32,202 nucleotides of DNA from Cryobacterium aureum (GTDB lineage: Bacteria > Actinomycetota > Actinomycetes > Actinomycetales > Microbacteriaceae), in the NCBI RefSeq assembly GCF_002954245.1, contig NZ_PPTG01000036.1:1-32202 (forward strand), given 5' to 3'. Shown here in pieces: positions 24,264-31,657 of this stretch (position 1 is its first letter; the number at the start of each line of letters is the position of its first letter). The notes under the pieces were generated by a model, which made no database searches, was not told the DNA's origin, and saw only the letters and a program-made list of their open reading frames with translations. A program made the position numbers and the translations under genes.

Positions 24264-24964
24264 GTCTCGTCGTTGAAACCCCGACCTGGCCGCTGCACGT
24301 TCTTGTCATCGACTCCCCGACACCGCTGCACCGTGGCAGCGCGGCCGAATTCCGGCGGCGCGGCATCTCGCTCAGCCGATCGGCCGACGGGTGCACCGCC
24401 CTGCGCATGCTCGCGCATGAGCCCGATTCGATCGTCGTCGCCCCGACCGACATGACAGACATGCCCGTTCTCGATTTCATCGAAATTGTTTCCGACCTCG
24501 CCCATGCGCCCGTCCTGATGGGTTTGACCGCGACCCTGCCCGAAGGGCTCGTCGCAGAAGGCCTAAGCCGCGGCGCGGCCGGCCTGGTCGCGCTCCCCCT
24601 CACCCCGTCGCGTCTTTCATCCGCTTTAGGTCCGATGCGGCGCGGTCACGACCACCCGCCCGACCTCGAGTTGACCTGCGGCCGGCTGGTGCTCAACGCG
24701 GCAGAACACCGCGTGCTCGTGCGCGGCGTCGAAGTGTTTTTCTCGCCCAAGGAATTCGAAGTCCTGCAGTTTCTCATGCTTGGCTTCCCCAAGCTGGTGT
24801 CGCTAGACGAACTCGTTCGTCATTTCGCGGACGGCGACGCTGAATTCGCCATCCGCGTGCGCATCACCGTGTATCGCATCCGCACGAAACTTGCTTTGGC
24901 AGCGCCCGGCTTTCCGCCAATCATCGAGACAATTCGCGGGATCGGCTACAGGATCGCCGGTTGA
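24260..24964 (+). CDS. OmpR/PhoB-type winged-helix regulator with degenerate receiver
   Basis: A 234-residue protein starting at GTG 24260 inside the pstB stop. Residues 130-234 are an OmpR/PhoB DNA-binding domain ([44 protein letters not shown]). Residues 1-125 resemble a receiver ([14 protein letters not shown]) but the phosphorylation site region is displaced ([11 protein letters not shown]) and the conserved Lys is replaced ([10 protein letters not shown]). No histidine kinase is in the island. It may act as a phosphorylation-independent pst regulator. Its last 19 bases overlap the convergent arsR-arsC fusion gene. Confidence 0.85.
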   Translation: MSLVVETPTWPLHVLVIDSPTPLHRGSAAEFRRRGISLSRSADGCTALRMLAHEPDSIVVAPTDMTDMPVLDFIEIVSDLAHAPVLMGLTATLPEGLVAEGLSRGAAGLVALPLTPSRLSSALGPMRRGHDHPPDLELTCGRLVLNAAEHRVLVRGVEVFFSPKEFEVLQFLMLGFPKLVSLDELVRHFADGDAEFAIRVRITVYRIRTKLALAAPGFPPIIETIRGIGYRIAG

Positions 24965-25929
24965 GCGCCTGGTGCCATCTCGGCCAGTAGCGCATGTACA
25001 CGCTCGCTGATCTCATCACGCATCAGCCGCACCTCCGCTAGGGACTTACCCACGGGATCTTCCAGAACCCAGTCCATGTAACGTCGCCCAGGATAGATCG
25101 GGCAAGCATCCCCGCAGCCCATAGTGATGACGTAATCGGCGGCCTGCACGACCTCTTCGGTCAACGGCTTTGGAAACTCGGTCGCCAGAGGAACGCCGAT
25201 TTCATCGAGGGCTTCGACAACGACCGAGTGCACGGCGGCTGCCGGAACTGATCCCGCCGTGCGCACGTGCACGGCATCACCGGCGAGTTGACGCAGGATG
25301 GCGGCCGCCATCTGCGACCGCCCCGCATTCTGCACGCACACGAAGAGCACTTCGGGCGTACCCCGCAACACCAGGCCCTCCGCAGTCGCCAGGGCGCTGA
25401 GCCTGTCGGTGGCAAATTTGGCCGTCAATGATGGCAAGAACCGGACGATGTGGGCGCGGTCGGCGAGGAGTGAATAGCTCTCGGTAACGTACCGAGCCAC
25501 AGTCTCGTGCGAGAACGTTGAGCTGAATCGGTAGGACAGATCGTCAACGATTCGGGAGATCACCGGAGGGACAGCGCGGGGAACGATGGGCGCGCTTACC
25601 TCGCTCAGCTCTGTCTCGATTGATCCCGACGATGCCAGCAGACGACCGAAGCGAACCCAGGCATCCGCGGTCAACTGGTGCTGACCGCGAAGGTCCGTTG
25701 TCAGCAAGCCCGCAGCGGACAAGTCTGCAATTGCTGTGTTGATCTCATCTTCGGAAAGGACCAGCACGCCTGCCAGCGAGGACGGGGAATGTTGCGGAGC
25801 GGGTGTCGCTGCCATCAGGCTGAGCAGCCGGAGCTTGACCGGGTCGGTGAGCGCGCTGATTTGGCGCGCGCGAGCGCGAGCCGCTTCCGGGTCGAGGGGG
25901 CGGCCAATCGTGCGGGGAAACTTAGACAC
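24946..25929 (-). CDS. ArsR / three-helix / ArsC triple-domain fusion protein
   Basis: A 327-residue protein. Residues 15-95 form a winged-helix of ArsR type (ARQISALTDPVKLRLLSLMA, then ALSDPV-like core and LSAAGLLTTDLRGQHQL wing). Residues 118-185 match the actinobacterial three-helix domain (ISRIVDDLSYRFSSTFSHET, RYVTESYSLLADRAHIVRF). Residues 192-320 are an ArsC with VCVQNAGRSQMA (Cys198, Arg204) and TMGCGDACPIYPG (Cys272, Cys276). The DNA-binding part has no cysteine, so any arsenic sensing would have to come from the reductase domain. It starts 3 bases after the arsR stop at 25933 and is thus co-transcribed. It may be an autoregulated reductase. Confidence 0.9.
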   Translation of the reverse strand: MSKFPRTIGRPLDPEAARARARQISALTDPVKLRLLSLMAATPAPQHSPSSLAGVLVLSEDEINTAIADLSAAGLLTTDLRGQHQLTADAWVRFGRLLASSGSIETELSEVSAPIVPRAVPPVISRIVDDLSYRFSSTFSHETVARYVTESYSLLADRAHIVRFLPSLTAKFATDRLSALATAEGLVLRGTPEVLFVCVQNAGRSQMAAAILRQLAGDAVHVRTAGSVPAAAVHSVVVEALDEIGVPLATEFPKPLTEEVVQAADYVITMGCGDACPIYPGRRYMDWVLEDPVGKSLAEVRLMRDEISERVHALLAEMAPGAQPAIL

Positions 25930-25932
25930 GTG

Positions 25933-26262
25933 TCACCTCAGGAGATCGAGTATGGCGGACTTACGACTGGCGGCGATGGAGTGCCAGACCTGACGCCCTC
26001 GCTGGTCTCGCACGAGCAGACCGTCGTCGACCATGATGCGCAGATGATGGGTTATTGTCGGCTGGGTCATTCCCAGCGTTGTCGCCAGATCCCCCACGGT
26101 CACCTCGCCCGATTCTGCACCCGCGATCATACTCAGCAGCTGCAGACGGGTGGGGTCCGCCACCGCGCGCAGGGTGCGCGCCAACAGCTCAGCGGCCGTC
26201 CGGTCGAGCGGGATGAACGGCTGCGCTGCGTCTGCGTCGTCGTGACGAGCGGAGGAGGGCAT
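25933..26262 (-). CDS. ArsR/SmtB-family regulator without cysteines
   Basis: A 109-residue winged-helix repressor. The core ARTLRAVADPTRLQLLSMIA leads into VTVGDLATTLGMTQPTITHHLRIM and the wing DQRGRQVWHSIA. It has no Cys at all, so the alpha-3 Cys-x-Cys and C-terminal Cys sites of As(III) sensors are absent. It either senses another ligand or relies on a partner. It lies between the CC-type ArsR and the fusion gene in one minus-strand operon. TCTAT at 26271-26275, close to ATG 26262, is a half-site of the pst operators, suggesting autoregulation. Confidence 0.85.
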   Translation of the reverse strand: MPSSARHDDADAAQPFIPLDRTAAELLARTLRAVADPTRLQLLSMIAGAESGEVTVGDLATTLGMTQPTITHHLRIMVDDGLLVRDQRGRQVWHSIAASRKSAILDLLR

Positions 26263-26305
26263 GCACTGAGTCTATGGGTGACTTCCGACTCGGACCTGAG
26301 GCCGT

Positions 26306-26680
26306 TCACGTCAACGTTGTGGGGGCGCAGCACGCCTCAACACCGAGCGGGCTGCTGGCGACAACGGTGGCGAGCATGCGCAACGGCGTCGCCAAATTCT
26401 CACAGCACAGCGAATACACGTTACTGCGCCCTTGGGGTGTGACGCTGACGAGCAGCTGCTCTCTAAGAGGGGTCAGGTGATGGCTGACGAGCGTCTGACT
26501 CATGCCCGACGCCTCCGTCAGCTCCCGCACCGTCTTCGGTCCCTCAGCGAGGAGTAGCACCAAATGCAGCCGATTCGGGTCGGACAGCGCACGCAGTGGT
26601 GGCGCCAGAATCTTGGCCTCCTCTGCTGGAGAGCGCAGTTCATCGTCGGTAATCAGTTGCACATCAAGACCTTGCCGCAT
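26306..26680 (-). CDS. arsR: ArsR-family regulator with two C-terminal Cys-Cys pairs
   Basis: A 124-residue ArsR. Winged-helix core PPLRALSDPNRLHLVLLLAE, recognition helix ASGMSQTLVSHHLTPL, wing VTPQGRSNVYSL. The C-terminal part has LCCEN (Cys92-Cys93) and EACCAP (Cys117-Cys118), a layout of thiol pairs suited to arsenite or organoarsenical binding, different from the Cys-x-Cys of the other arsR. A start at MRQGLDVQL (26680) fits better than 26701. It is divergent from the flavoprotein gene across a palindrome (26713-26728), so it probably represses both. Confidence 0.85.
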   Translation of the reverse strand: MRQGLDVQLITDDELRSPAEEAKILAPPLRALSDPNRLHLVLLLAEGPKTVRELTEASGMSQTLVSHHLTPLREQLLVSVTPQGRSNVYSLCCENLATPLRMLATVVASSPLGVEACCAPTTLT

Positions 26681-26712
26681 GGCACCCAGTATGACACACA
26701 CTCTTTGTTATC

Positions 26713-26728
26713 AACAGTAAACACTGTT
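26713..26728. promoter_or_regulatory. Divergent operator between CC-type arsR and the flavoprotein gene
   Basis: AACAGT-AAAC-ACTGTT is a perfect 6-bp inverted repeat with a 4-base spacer, flanked by a direct repeat GTTATC on both sides and an outer pair GACACAC (26693-26699) and GTGTGTC (26732-26738). It differs in sequence from the ATAGA-N6-TCTAT sites, so this ArsR would have its own specificity. Binding is inferred. Confidence 0.6.
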
Positions 26729-26767
26729 ATCGTGTGTCTTGTTTGTTGGATGAGGGAAGGGTTGACC

Positions 26768-28234
26768 ATGATGGATATCACCAAGAACACGACCGCGGGG
26801 CTGCCGGTCGTTGTGATCGGTGCCGGGCCGATCGGCCTCGCGGCAGCGGCGCACCTACTGGAACGCGGAATAGAACCGTTGGTGCTCGAAGCCGGAGCGC
26901 ACGCCGGCGCGGCCATTGCCCCGTGGCAGCACATCTCGCTGTTCTCCCCGTGGGAGTACGACATCGACACAGCATCCCGGCGTCTGCTGGAACAGACCAA
27001 CTGGACGCAGCCCGCCGCTACGGCGATCCCCACTGGCCGTGACCTCCTCGAGAAATATCTGCGCCCGCTTGCGGCGACCCCGGAGCTGAGCGAGCGCATC
27101 CGCTTCTCTGCTGAAGTTGTGGCCGTCACCCGGCAGGGCATGGACAAGACCCGCTCGATTGGTCGGGATGGACGTGCGTATGTCCTCCGAGTGCGCAGCA
27201 ACGGCATCGAAACGGACATCGCCGCAGCAGCGGTCATCGACGCCTCGGGAACCTGGGGACAATCAAACCCTCTCGGAGCCAACGGCCTCCCCACAGCAGG
27301 CGAAACGGATGCCGCAGCATGGCTCAGCGGCCCCCTGCCAGACGTTCTCGGGCTTGATCGAGAGCGCTTCGCCGGCCGACACACGCTCGTCGTCGGAATG
27401 GGACACTCCGCAGCCAACACGCTGCTCGCTCTGGTTAAATTGCGCCAGTCCAATCCGACGACGACGATATCCTGGGCCATCCGCGGTCCGTCACCGGAGC
27501 GTCTTTACGGCGGCGGCACGGCTGACGAGCTGCCCGCCCGTGGCGCATTGGGCACCCGCGTGCGCAACGCAGTCGCCGCCGGCGAGGTCACGTTGCTGAC
27601 CAACTTCACAATCGAACGCGTCCGTCCTGCACAAGACGAGACCGGCCAGCTCACGGTCGACGGCAGGACCAACGGGCTCCCGCTCTCGCTCAACGTCGAC
27701 ACCATCGCGGCAGCCACCGGGTTTCGGCCCAACCTCAATATGCTGCGCGAGATCCGCCTCAGCCTTGATCCAGCCCTCGAAGCGCCTGCGCTGCTGGCCC
27801 CGCTCATCGACCCTAACTTTCACAGTTGCGGCACCGTCGCACCGCACGGCGCGACTATCCTTGCTCATCCCGACGACGGGTTCTTTATTGTCGGAATGAA
27901 GAGCTACGGTCGCGCCCCCACATTTCTCATGGCCACCGGCTACGAACAGGTCCGCTCCATCGCCGCCGAACTCGCCGGAGACCACGCAGCCGCCGAACGG
28001 GTTGAACTCACCCTGCCGGAGACCGGAGCGTGCTGCATCGCACCAGGAATCGAGACTTTAGTAACAACGGTTGGGTTCTCCACCGGGCTGGAACACGGCT
28101 TCACCGGCGAGATGGCGGTCGAATCGTGCTGTGCAGCCACGGCACTTCCGACATTGATGGGCGCCGCAACGGATGTCAACGAAGGGTGCTGCTCAACGGC
28201 ACCAGTCCAGCTGGCGATTCCGATTCGCAAATGA
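26768..28234 (+). CDS. FAD-dependent NAD(P)H monooxygenase-like flavoprotein with Cys-pair tail
   Basis: A 488-residue flavoprotein starting at ATG 26768 after GAGGGAAGGG. FAD-binding VVVIGAGPIGLAAAAHLLE lies at about residues 15-33. A second Rossmann motif is HTLVVGMGHSAANTLLALV, and AAATGFRPNLNMLREI follows, the class B monooxygenase layout. The last 70 residues carry three Cys-Cys pairs (about 422-423, 454-455, 474-475), absent from ordinary family members. They resemble soft-metal or arsenical thiol sites. Divergence from a CC-type ArsR supports arsenic-induced expression. It might be an ArsO-like oxidase or organoarsenical-processing enzyme; the reaction is not known. Confidence 0.8.
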   Translation: MMDITKNTTAGLPVVVIGAGPIGLAAAAHLLERGIEPLVLEAGAHAGAAIAPWQHISLFSPWEYDIDTASRRLLEQTNWTQPAATAIPTGRDLLEKYLRPLAATPELSERIRFSAEVVAVTRQGMDKTRSIGRDGRAYVLRVRSNGIETDIAAAAVIDASGTWGQSNPLGANGLPTAGETDAAAWLSGPLPDVLGLDRERFAGRHTLVVGMGHSAANTLLALVKLRQSNPTTTISWAIRGPSPERLYGGGTADELPARGALGTRVRNAVAAGEVTLLTNFTIERVRPAQDETGQLTVDGRTNGLPLSLNVDTIAAATGFRPNLNMLREIRLSLDPALEAPALLAPLIDPNFHSCGTVAPHGATILAHPDDGFFIVGMKSYGRAPTFLMATGYEQVRSIAAELAGDHAAAERVELTLPETGACCIAPGIETLVTTVGFSTGLEHGFTGEMAVESCCAATALPTLMGAATDVNEGCCSTAPVQLAIPIRK

Positions 28235-28306
28235 CTCCCATCTCGTATTCGGCATTTGGGTTCGCGCGCGCACCTTTCGAAGGTTCGGCAATCACCTAAC
28301 TTGAAT

Positions 28307-28636
28307 TCAACGGTGCCCCTCCAAGGCTCGAGTCGAAAGACTTCCTGGAACAGGAGGGGCCAGTTCACTTAGCTCAGCAGAGGTGAGGCGGTTCTCGCGA
28401 AAGGGTCGAATCTGCGCAGGCTCACCCGGGCTGAACCGTGAGAGGGCTCCTACGGTCCGCATCTTTGCTGGTTCCACGACGATGAGTGATTCATCTCCGG
28501 TCTAGCTTTTGACCAACTCACCCGCTGCGCGGAGAACGACCGCTGTGGCGATCCTGGATGCAGTGAGAAGCCGCATCAAGTGTTCACCGGCCGCGATCGA
28601 CACGGACTGGACTCGCCCGAAATCTCCGTGTGATCA
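28307..28636 (-). pseudogene. Unrecognised gene remnant with an in-frame TAG
   Basis: One minus-strand frame reads RVQSVSIAAGEHLMRLLTAS, then RIATAVVLRAAGELVKS and TAG (28502-28504). It continues in frame with GDESLIVVEPAKMRTVGALS and PFRENRLTSAELSELAPPVP to TGA 28307. Both halves look coding and are joined by a single nonsense codon. A TGA bounds it on the left of the frame near 28639, so the true start may be lost. No family is recognised. It lies between the flavoprotein and the right 80-bp repeat, where an element's integrase or accessory gene might once have been. Inner repeat GCCCCTCC/GGAGGGGC spans 28315-28361. Confidence 0.4.
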
Positions 28637-28694
28637 CGTTACGGCGTGTTTCCTATGTCCAAACCTTTTTAAAAGGTCGCCAAAACAGCAATCA

Positions 28695-28774
28695 GGGCAA
28701 AGAAGAACCCCCTACTCCCCAGTGAGACACTGGGATGTAGGGGGTTTTTCGTGGCGGTACCGGTGGGATTTGAA
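28695..28774. repeat. 80-bp direct repeat, right copy (candidate att site)
   Basis: Identical to 16301-16380 except A to G in the AAA loop of the hairpin. It ends the arsenic island and begins the next module. It carries the same terminator hairpin (28708-28744, T-run 28745-28749) and tRNA-3'-end-like sequence. Downstream bases diverge at once (ACCTAATG versus CCCAAAGT). Confidence 0.8.
28708..28749. terminator. Strong hairpin terminator within the right repeat
   Basis: The same 8+7 bp hairpin as at 16314-16350, with loop AGA and TTTTT after the stem. The only difference between copies falls in the loop, consistent with selection on the stem or with recent duplication. Confidence 0.75.
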
Positions 28775-29228
28775 ACCTAATGCGTCCCCAATTAAGCTGC
28801 GGGACCGGCCTCCGATCCGCACTATTACGCGGCTTTTCGATCAGTTGGACACCCTTGAAACCGATGTAATTTCGTTCAAATGTTGCCAAAATGTTGCCAC
28901 GGGTGTCCGTCGCGCCATTAGCGGTCAATGCCTCCCGGCGTTCACGCAGTTCTCGACGGTAGACGCCTCGATCATCGACCACCGAATCGCCTCGGCGGTT
29001 CTCGACTAGCGAAAAGGCCGCTTGCGCATTGGCCGTCTTCCAACCCATCGGTTACGAGGCGCCTCGTCAAGGCGCGCTGAGCATCCGGAGATAGAGCTTT
29101 CAGGCGCGCTATGGCGATTTCATGCGCCACTTCAGTTCCGAGCCTGCGTTGCTGGCGGTTTGGGAATCCCGTCGCAAGGGTCATGCAAATTGCCAGCGGT
29201 CTCATTGGACCAAACGGCGAGCTTGCAA
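28775..29228. other. Start of a second module: arm site and unclear short frames
   Basis: The tandem TGTTGCCA pair (28881-28888, 28892-28899; 11-bp period) starts 107 bp after the right repeat, matching the left copy. A minus frame 28972-29199 (MRPLAICMTLATGFPNRQQR and EIAIARLKALSPDAQRALTR) might be a 75-residue gene downstream of 29229, but I cannot support it further. No integrase is recognised. Confidence 0.45.
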
Positions 29229-29684
29229 TCACGCCAAGCCCGACCTTCGCTTCAACTCGTCCCAGCCGAGGAAGTGCTCTGCGGCGACGTCGGCTACCGC
29301 GGCCATGACATGGCTTGCCCATCGAATGGCGTCGGGCCGATCCCAGAAGTCGGCCACCTGCTTCGGCAGTAGTGAACCGCCATGGTGAAAAGTCTTGTTA
29401 CGAAGCCTTCCGAGCTGCACCCGCAACGGGTCGTCCCAATACGTGGAGAGCTTCTCCGACGGGTACTTGTCCGAGATATCGTGCCAGGTTTCAAACCCCA
29501 CGAACACGAGCGCTAGCCACAAGCGAAGCGCCATGAAGTCGGTCCCGATTTGGTTGGCCGTCTCCTCCCCGGGGCGAGTGCTCTTCCAGGACTCCTCCAC
29601 CACCCTCCAGACGAGCGCAGCCATACCTACGGCGTTGGCTAGCGACTCGGCATCCTCATCGGCCACGAAGTTCAGATTCGTCAT
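29229..29684 (-). CDS. Hypothetical protein, accessory module
   Basis: A 151-residue soluble protein beginning MTNLNFVADEDAESLANAVG. It has an internal helical segment LRLWLALVFVGFETWHDISD, a charged middle (YPSEKLSTYWDDPLRVQLGR) and a histidine-bearing RLRNKTFHHGGSLLPKQV. The FHH after a helix recalls Abi or HEPN-like proteins with R-x4-6-H, but the spacing (RNKTFH) makes this only a suggestion. ATG 29684 was chosen over a longer frame to 29855, whose leader is basic and Pro/Gly-rich. Family unknown. Confidence 0.55.
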   Translation of the reverse strand: MTNLNFVADEDAESLANAVGMAALVWRVVEESWKSTRPGEETANQIGTDFMALRLWLALVFVGFETWHDISDKYPSEKLSTYWDDPLRVQLGRLRNKTFHHGGSLLPKQVADFWDRPDAIRWASHVMAAVADVAAEHFLGWDELKRRSGLA

Positions 29685-29961
29685 GCACTCACCGTGCCAG
29701 ACATCGGCGCTCTTCGCGGCGCGTCCTTCGAGATGACCTCGTGGCCCTTGTGGCTGGTCGGGTCGAACCGCGTTCAGCGGCCGTAACCAAGCGTTGTCTC
29801 GTAGCCTCGCCCCAGGAGACAGAACGTAACCCGGCCCGCCGCCCCGATCGCTCACGCATCCGCCACTCGACTATGTTGTGGCTCGATAAGTGCGAGCGGC
29901 GGTACTCCATCATTCAGGTGGGCGTAGCGATCAGAATCGCGCGAGAGATAGCTCAGGAGCG

Positions 29962-30450
29962 CTAACGCTTCAGGCCACGATCGAGAACTGACTGAATCTG
30001 TTTTGCTCGGGCATTGAAGCTCTCCGCCCCGTCCATCGGATGCGCGCCATAGTCGGGGAACTCATTTCGTAGCGGGTTCTTATCATCGTCTCGGACATCT
30101 AGTCGATGAAAATAGGGCGCTGCCGCGTTGAACGCATCACGAACGGCGTCCTTTCCGCCTTGGTTAATAATGTCTTTTCTGGGATCCCAATCCCCGTACT
30201 TCAGTGCTTGCGCTTCAAGGTAGTCCGAGGTCTCGTCTAGAACCCGGATATACAATCGAATAGTGGCGGCGGCTTGATCGTCCGCTTCGCGCTCGAGACG
30301 TTCGGCATTCTTCTTGTTTGAATACCACGTAGCGCCGAAGGCCGCTAAAAGCCCGAGAATTATTGGGACTGCGACGTCTGTAATCAACTGCACAGTGACA
30401 CTGTTAGCGGGAAACCATACCGCACGCTCATTGCAAGTTGAGTGATTCAA
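29962..30450 (-). CDS. Hypothetical protein with one N-terminal membrane span
   Basis: A 162-residue protein. One span at about residues 24-43 (DVAVPIILGLLAAFGATWYS) is followed by NKKNAERLEREADDQAAATI, a coiled-coil-like helix. A soluble domain follows with YLEAQALKYGDWDPRKDIIN and NEFPDYGAHPMDGAESF. The arrangement (anchor, helix, small domain) is common among accessory or phage-defence proteins but no family is recognised. A GTG at 30393 (VQLITDV) could be the true start. Confidence 0.55.
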   Translation of the reverse strand: MNHSTCNERAVWFPANSVTVQLITDVAVPIILGLLAAFGATWYSNKKNAERLEREADDQAAATIRLYIRVLDETSDYLEAQALKYGDWDPRKDIINQGGKDAVRDAFNAAAPYFHRLDVRDDDKNPLRNEFPDYGAHPMDGAESFNARAKQIQSVLDRGLKR

Positions 30451-30646
30451 CCCCGGTATCTGTGCTTCTCATAACCTTAGGGTTCTAGAACGCCGCGCTC
30501 GGCACATTGGAAGGTCAGCGGGCATTGGCCAGACCTGTCGTATTCACTGTCCAAAAACGAAAGAGAATCCGCATTGCGGAGCATGAAGCGCGCGTCGTTG
30601 AGAGGTCGTCAAAGTCGGGGACCGCGTGTACGTCATCGCAAGCCTG

Positions 30647-31042
30647 CTATTCGACTATGAGTTCAAGCCGGCGAAGCTCCTTCATTATCTGCCCGTAGTC
30701 GAGATTTCCAGCGCCGATCAGGTCCTCATTGGTCGCTTTGTACAGTTTTGAATGGTCGAAGTTGCCGACCTCCGCACTCTCGCCGTAAATTTCGTCGGCA
30801 CGGTACAGAGTTCCATCCTCGCCCAGCCAGAGCTGGCCCACCTTACTGTGGAAGTCTTTCCAATCATTGCCAAGGCGGTCGACATGTAGGTCGCCGGCCT
30901 GGTACCGACGGTCCTTGACGTCGCGAATCAACCAGCCGCGAACATGAGTGCGGCTGTAATCAAACCGCCGCTTGTTGGCAAGAGCGAGTCCTGCGACGTG
31001 TTTCGCCTTAGCAACGACGTCTGACTTTGTCGGATCAGACAC
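30647..31042 (-). CDS. Hypothetical protein (131 aa)
   Basis: Begins MSDPTKSDVVAKAKHVAGLA and contains FDYSRTHVRGWLIRDVKDRR, then LHVDRLGNDWKDFHSKVGQL and a C-terminal leucine-rich helix (IMKELRRLELIVE). No signal peptide or span. It sits 9 bases after the small gene at 31052 and is probably co-transcribed. Not recognised. Confidence 0.6.
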   Translation of the reverse strand: MSDPTKSDVVAKAKHVAGLALANKRRFDYSRTHVRGWLIRDVKDRRYQAGDLHVDRLGNDWKDFHSKVGQLWLGEDGTLYRADEIYGESAEVGNFDHSKLYKATNEDLIGAGNLDYGQIMKELRRLELIVE

Positions 31043-31051
31043 GAGTACGCA

Positions 31052-31222
31052 CTATCCGTTCTTGGAGGAGCTATTTTTCTCAGCGTTGCGCGCATTGACG
31101 CCGTCGCGCGCCTCGTTCCGCCGCTGGGCGTCCGTCTGGGACGTCGGATTGGCTGGAAGCTCTGGGCCCCGGACAATAGGCGCATTTGTCGGCTGCAGGT
31201 TTGGGGGAAGGTCAACGGCCAT
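31052..31222 (-). CDS. Small disordered protein (56 aa)
   Basis: Starts MAVDLPPNLQPTNAPIVRGP after GAGAGGACAC, a fair Shine-Dalgarno, and ends KNG. It is Pro/Asn/Arg-rich with no hydrophobic core, so probably unstructured. It precedes the 131-residue gene by 9 bases in the same operon. An in-frame ATG at 31291 adds 23 basic residues without a nearby ribosome-binding site. Confidence 0.5.
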   Translation of the reverse strand: MAVDLPPNLQPTNAPIVRGPELPANPTSQTDAQRRNEARDGVNARNAEKNSSSKNG

Positions 31223-31511
31223 AGGTGTGTCCTCTCGTCGGGATTGCAGCCTAGCGACGCGTGCCTTCTTAAGCGAGGGTATCCAGCGCAATTTGTGCCG
31301 CTATTTTCGGGGCATCGTTTGCCCATAGATTAGGCACGTCCCGTCTCTTCCGAAATGACGTCCGGTGAGGGGGTCTTGTTCGACATGTTGGTGTGGAGTC
31401 GATCAACTACCCCACAATCTCGCAGTGAGAAGATACCTCGTGCGCCCAGCCGATTGACTTGCACATTATTCAATCCCCTAGCCGCCACATTTCGATGGTC
31501 GCTCGTGTTGC

Positions 31512-31586
31512 GAGCTGCTGCGGATATCTCGGACAGTGAACCCTAATTTTAAGAGGGCTCACTGTCCGAGATATCCGCGGCAGCTC
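31512..31586. repeat. 33-bp near-perfect inverted repeat with a 9-base loop
   Basis: Left arm 31512-31544 and right arm 31554-31586 match at 31 of 33 positions in inverted orientation; the shared core is GCGGATATCTCGGACAGTGA. The loop is AATTTTAAG. It is too long and too exact for an ordinary terminator. It resembles two terminal repeats of an IS or MITE joined head to head, as left by excision or circle formation, or an unusually strong terminator for the flanking genes. No transposase is attached. Confidence 0.75.
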
Positions 31587-31657
31587 AGATCCCCGCGCGG
31601 CAGCAATGTCGGAGAAACCAATGATGCGAGGGAATTCCACACTGGATGTGGCTCTGG

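Noticed and set aside
28692..29048. Minus ORF across the right 80-bp repeat
   Set aside because: The frame crosses the terminator hairpin and the tRNA-like end; composition and context show a non-coding reading.
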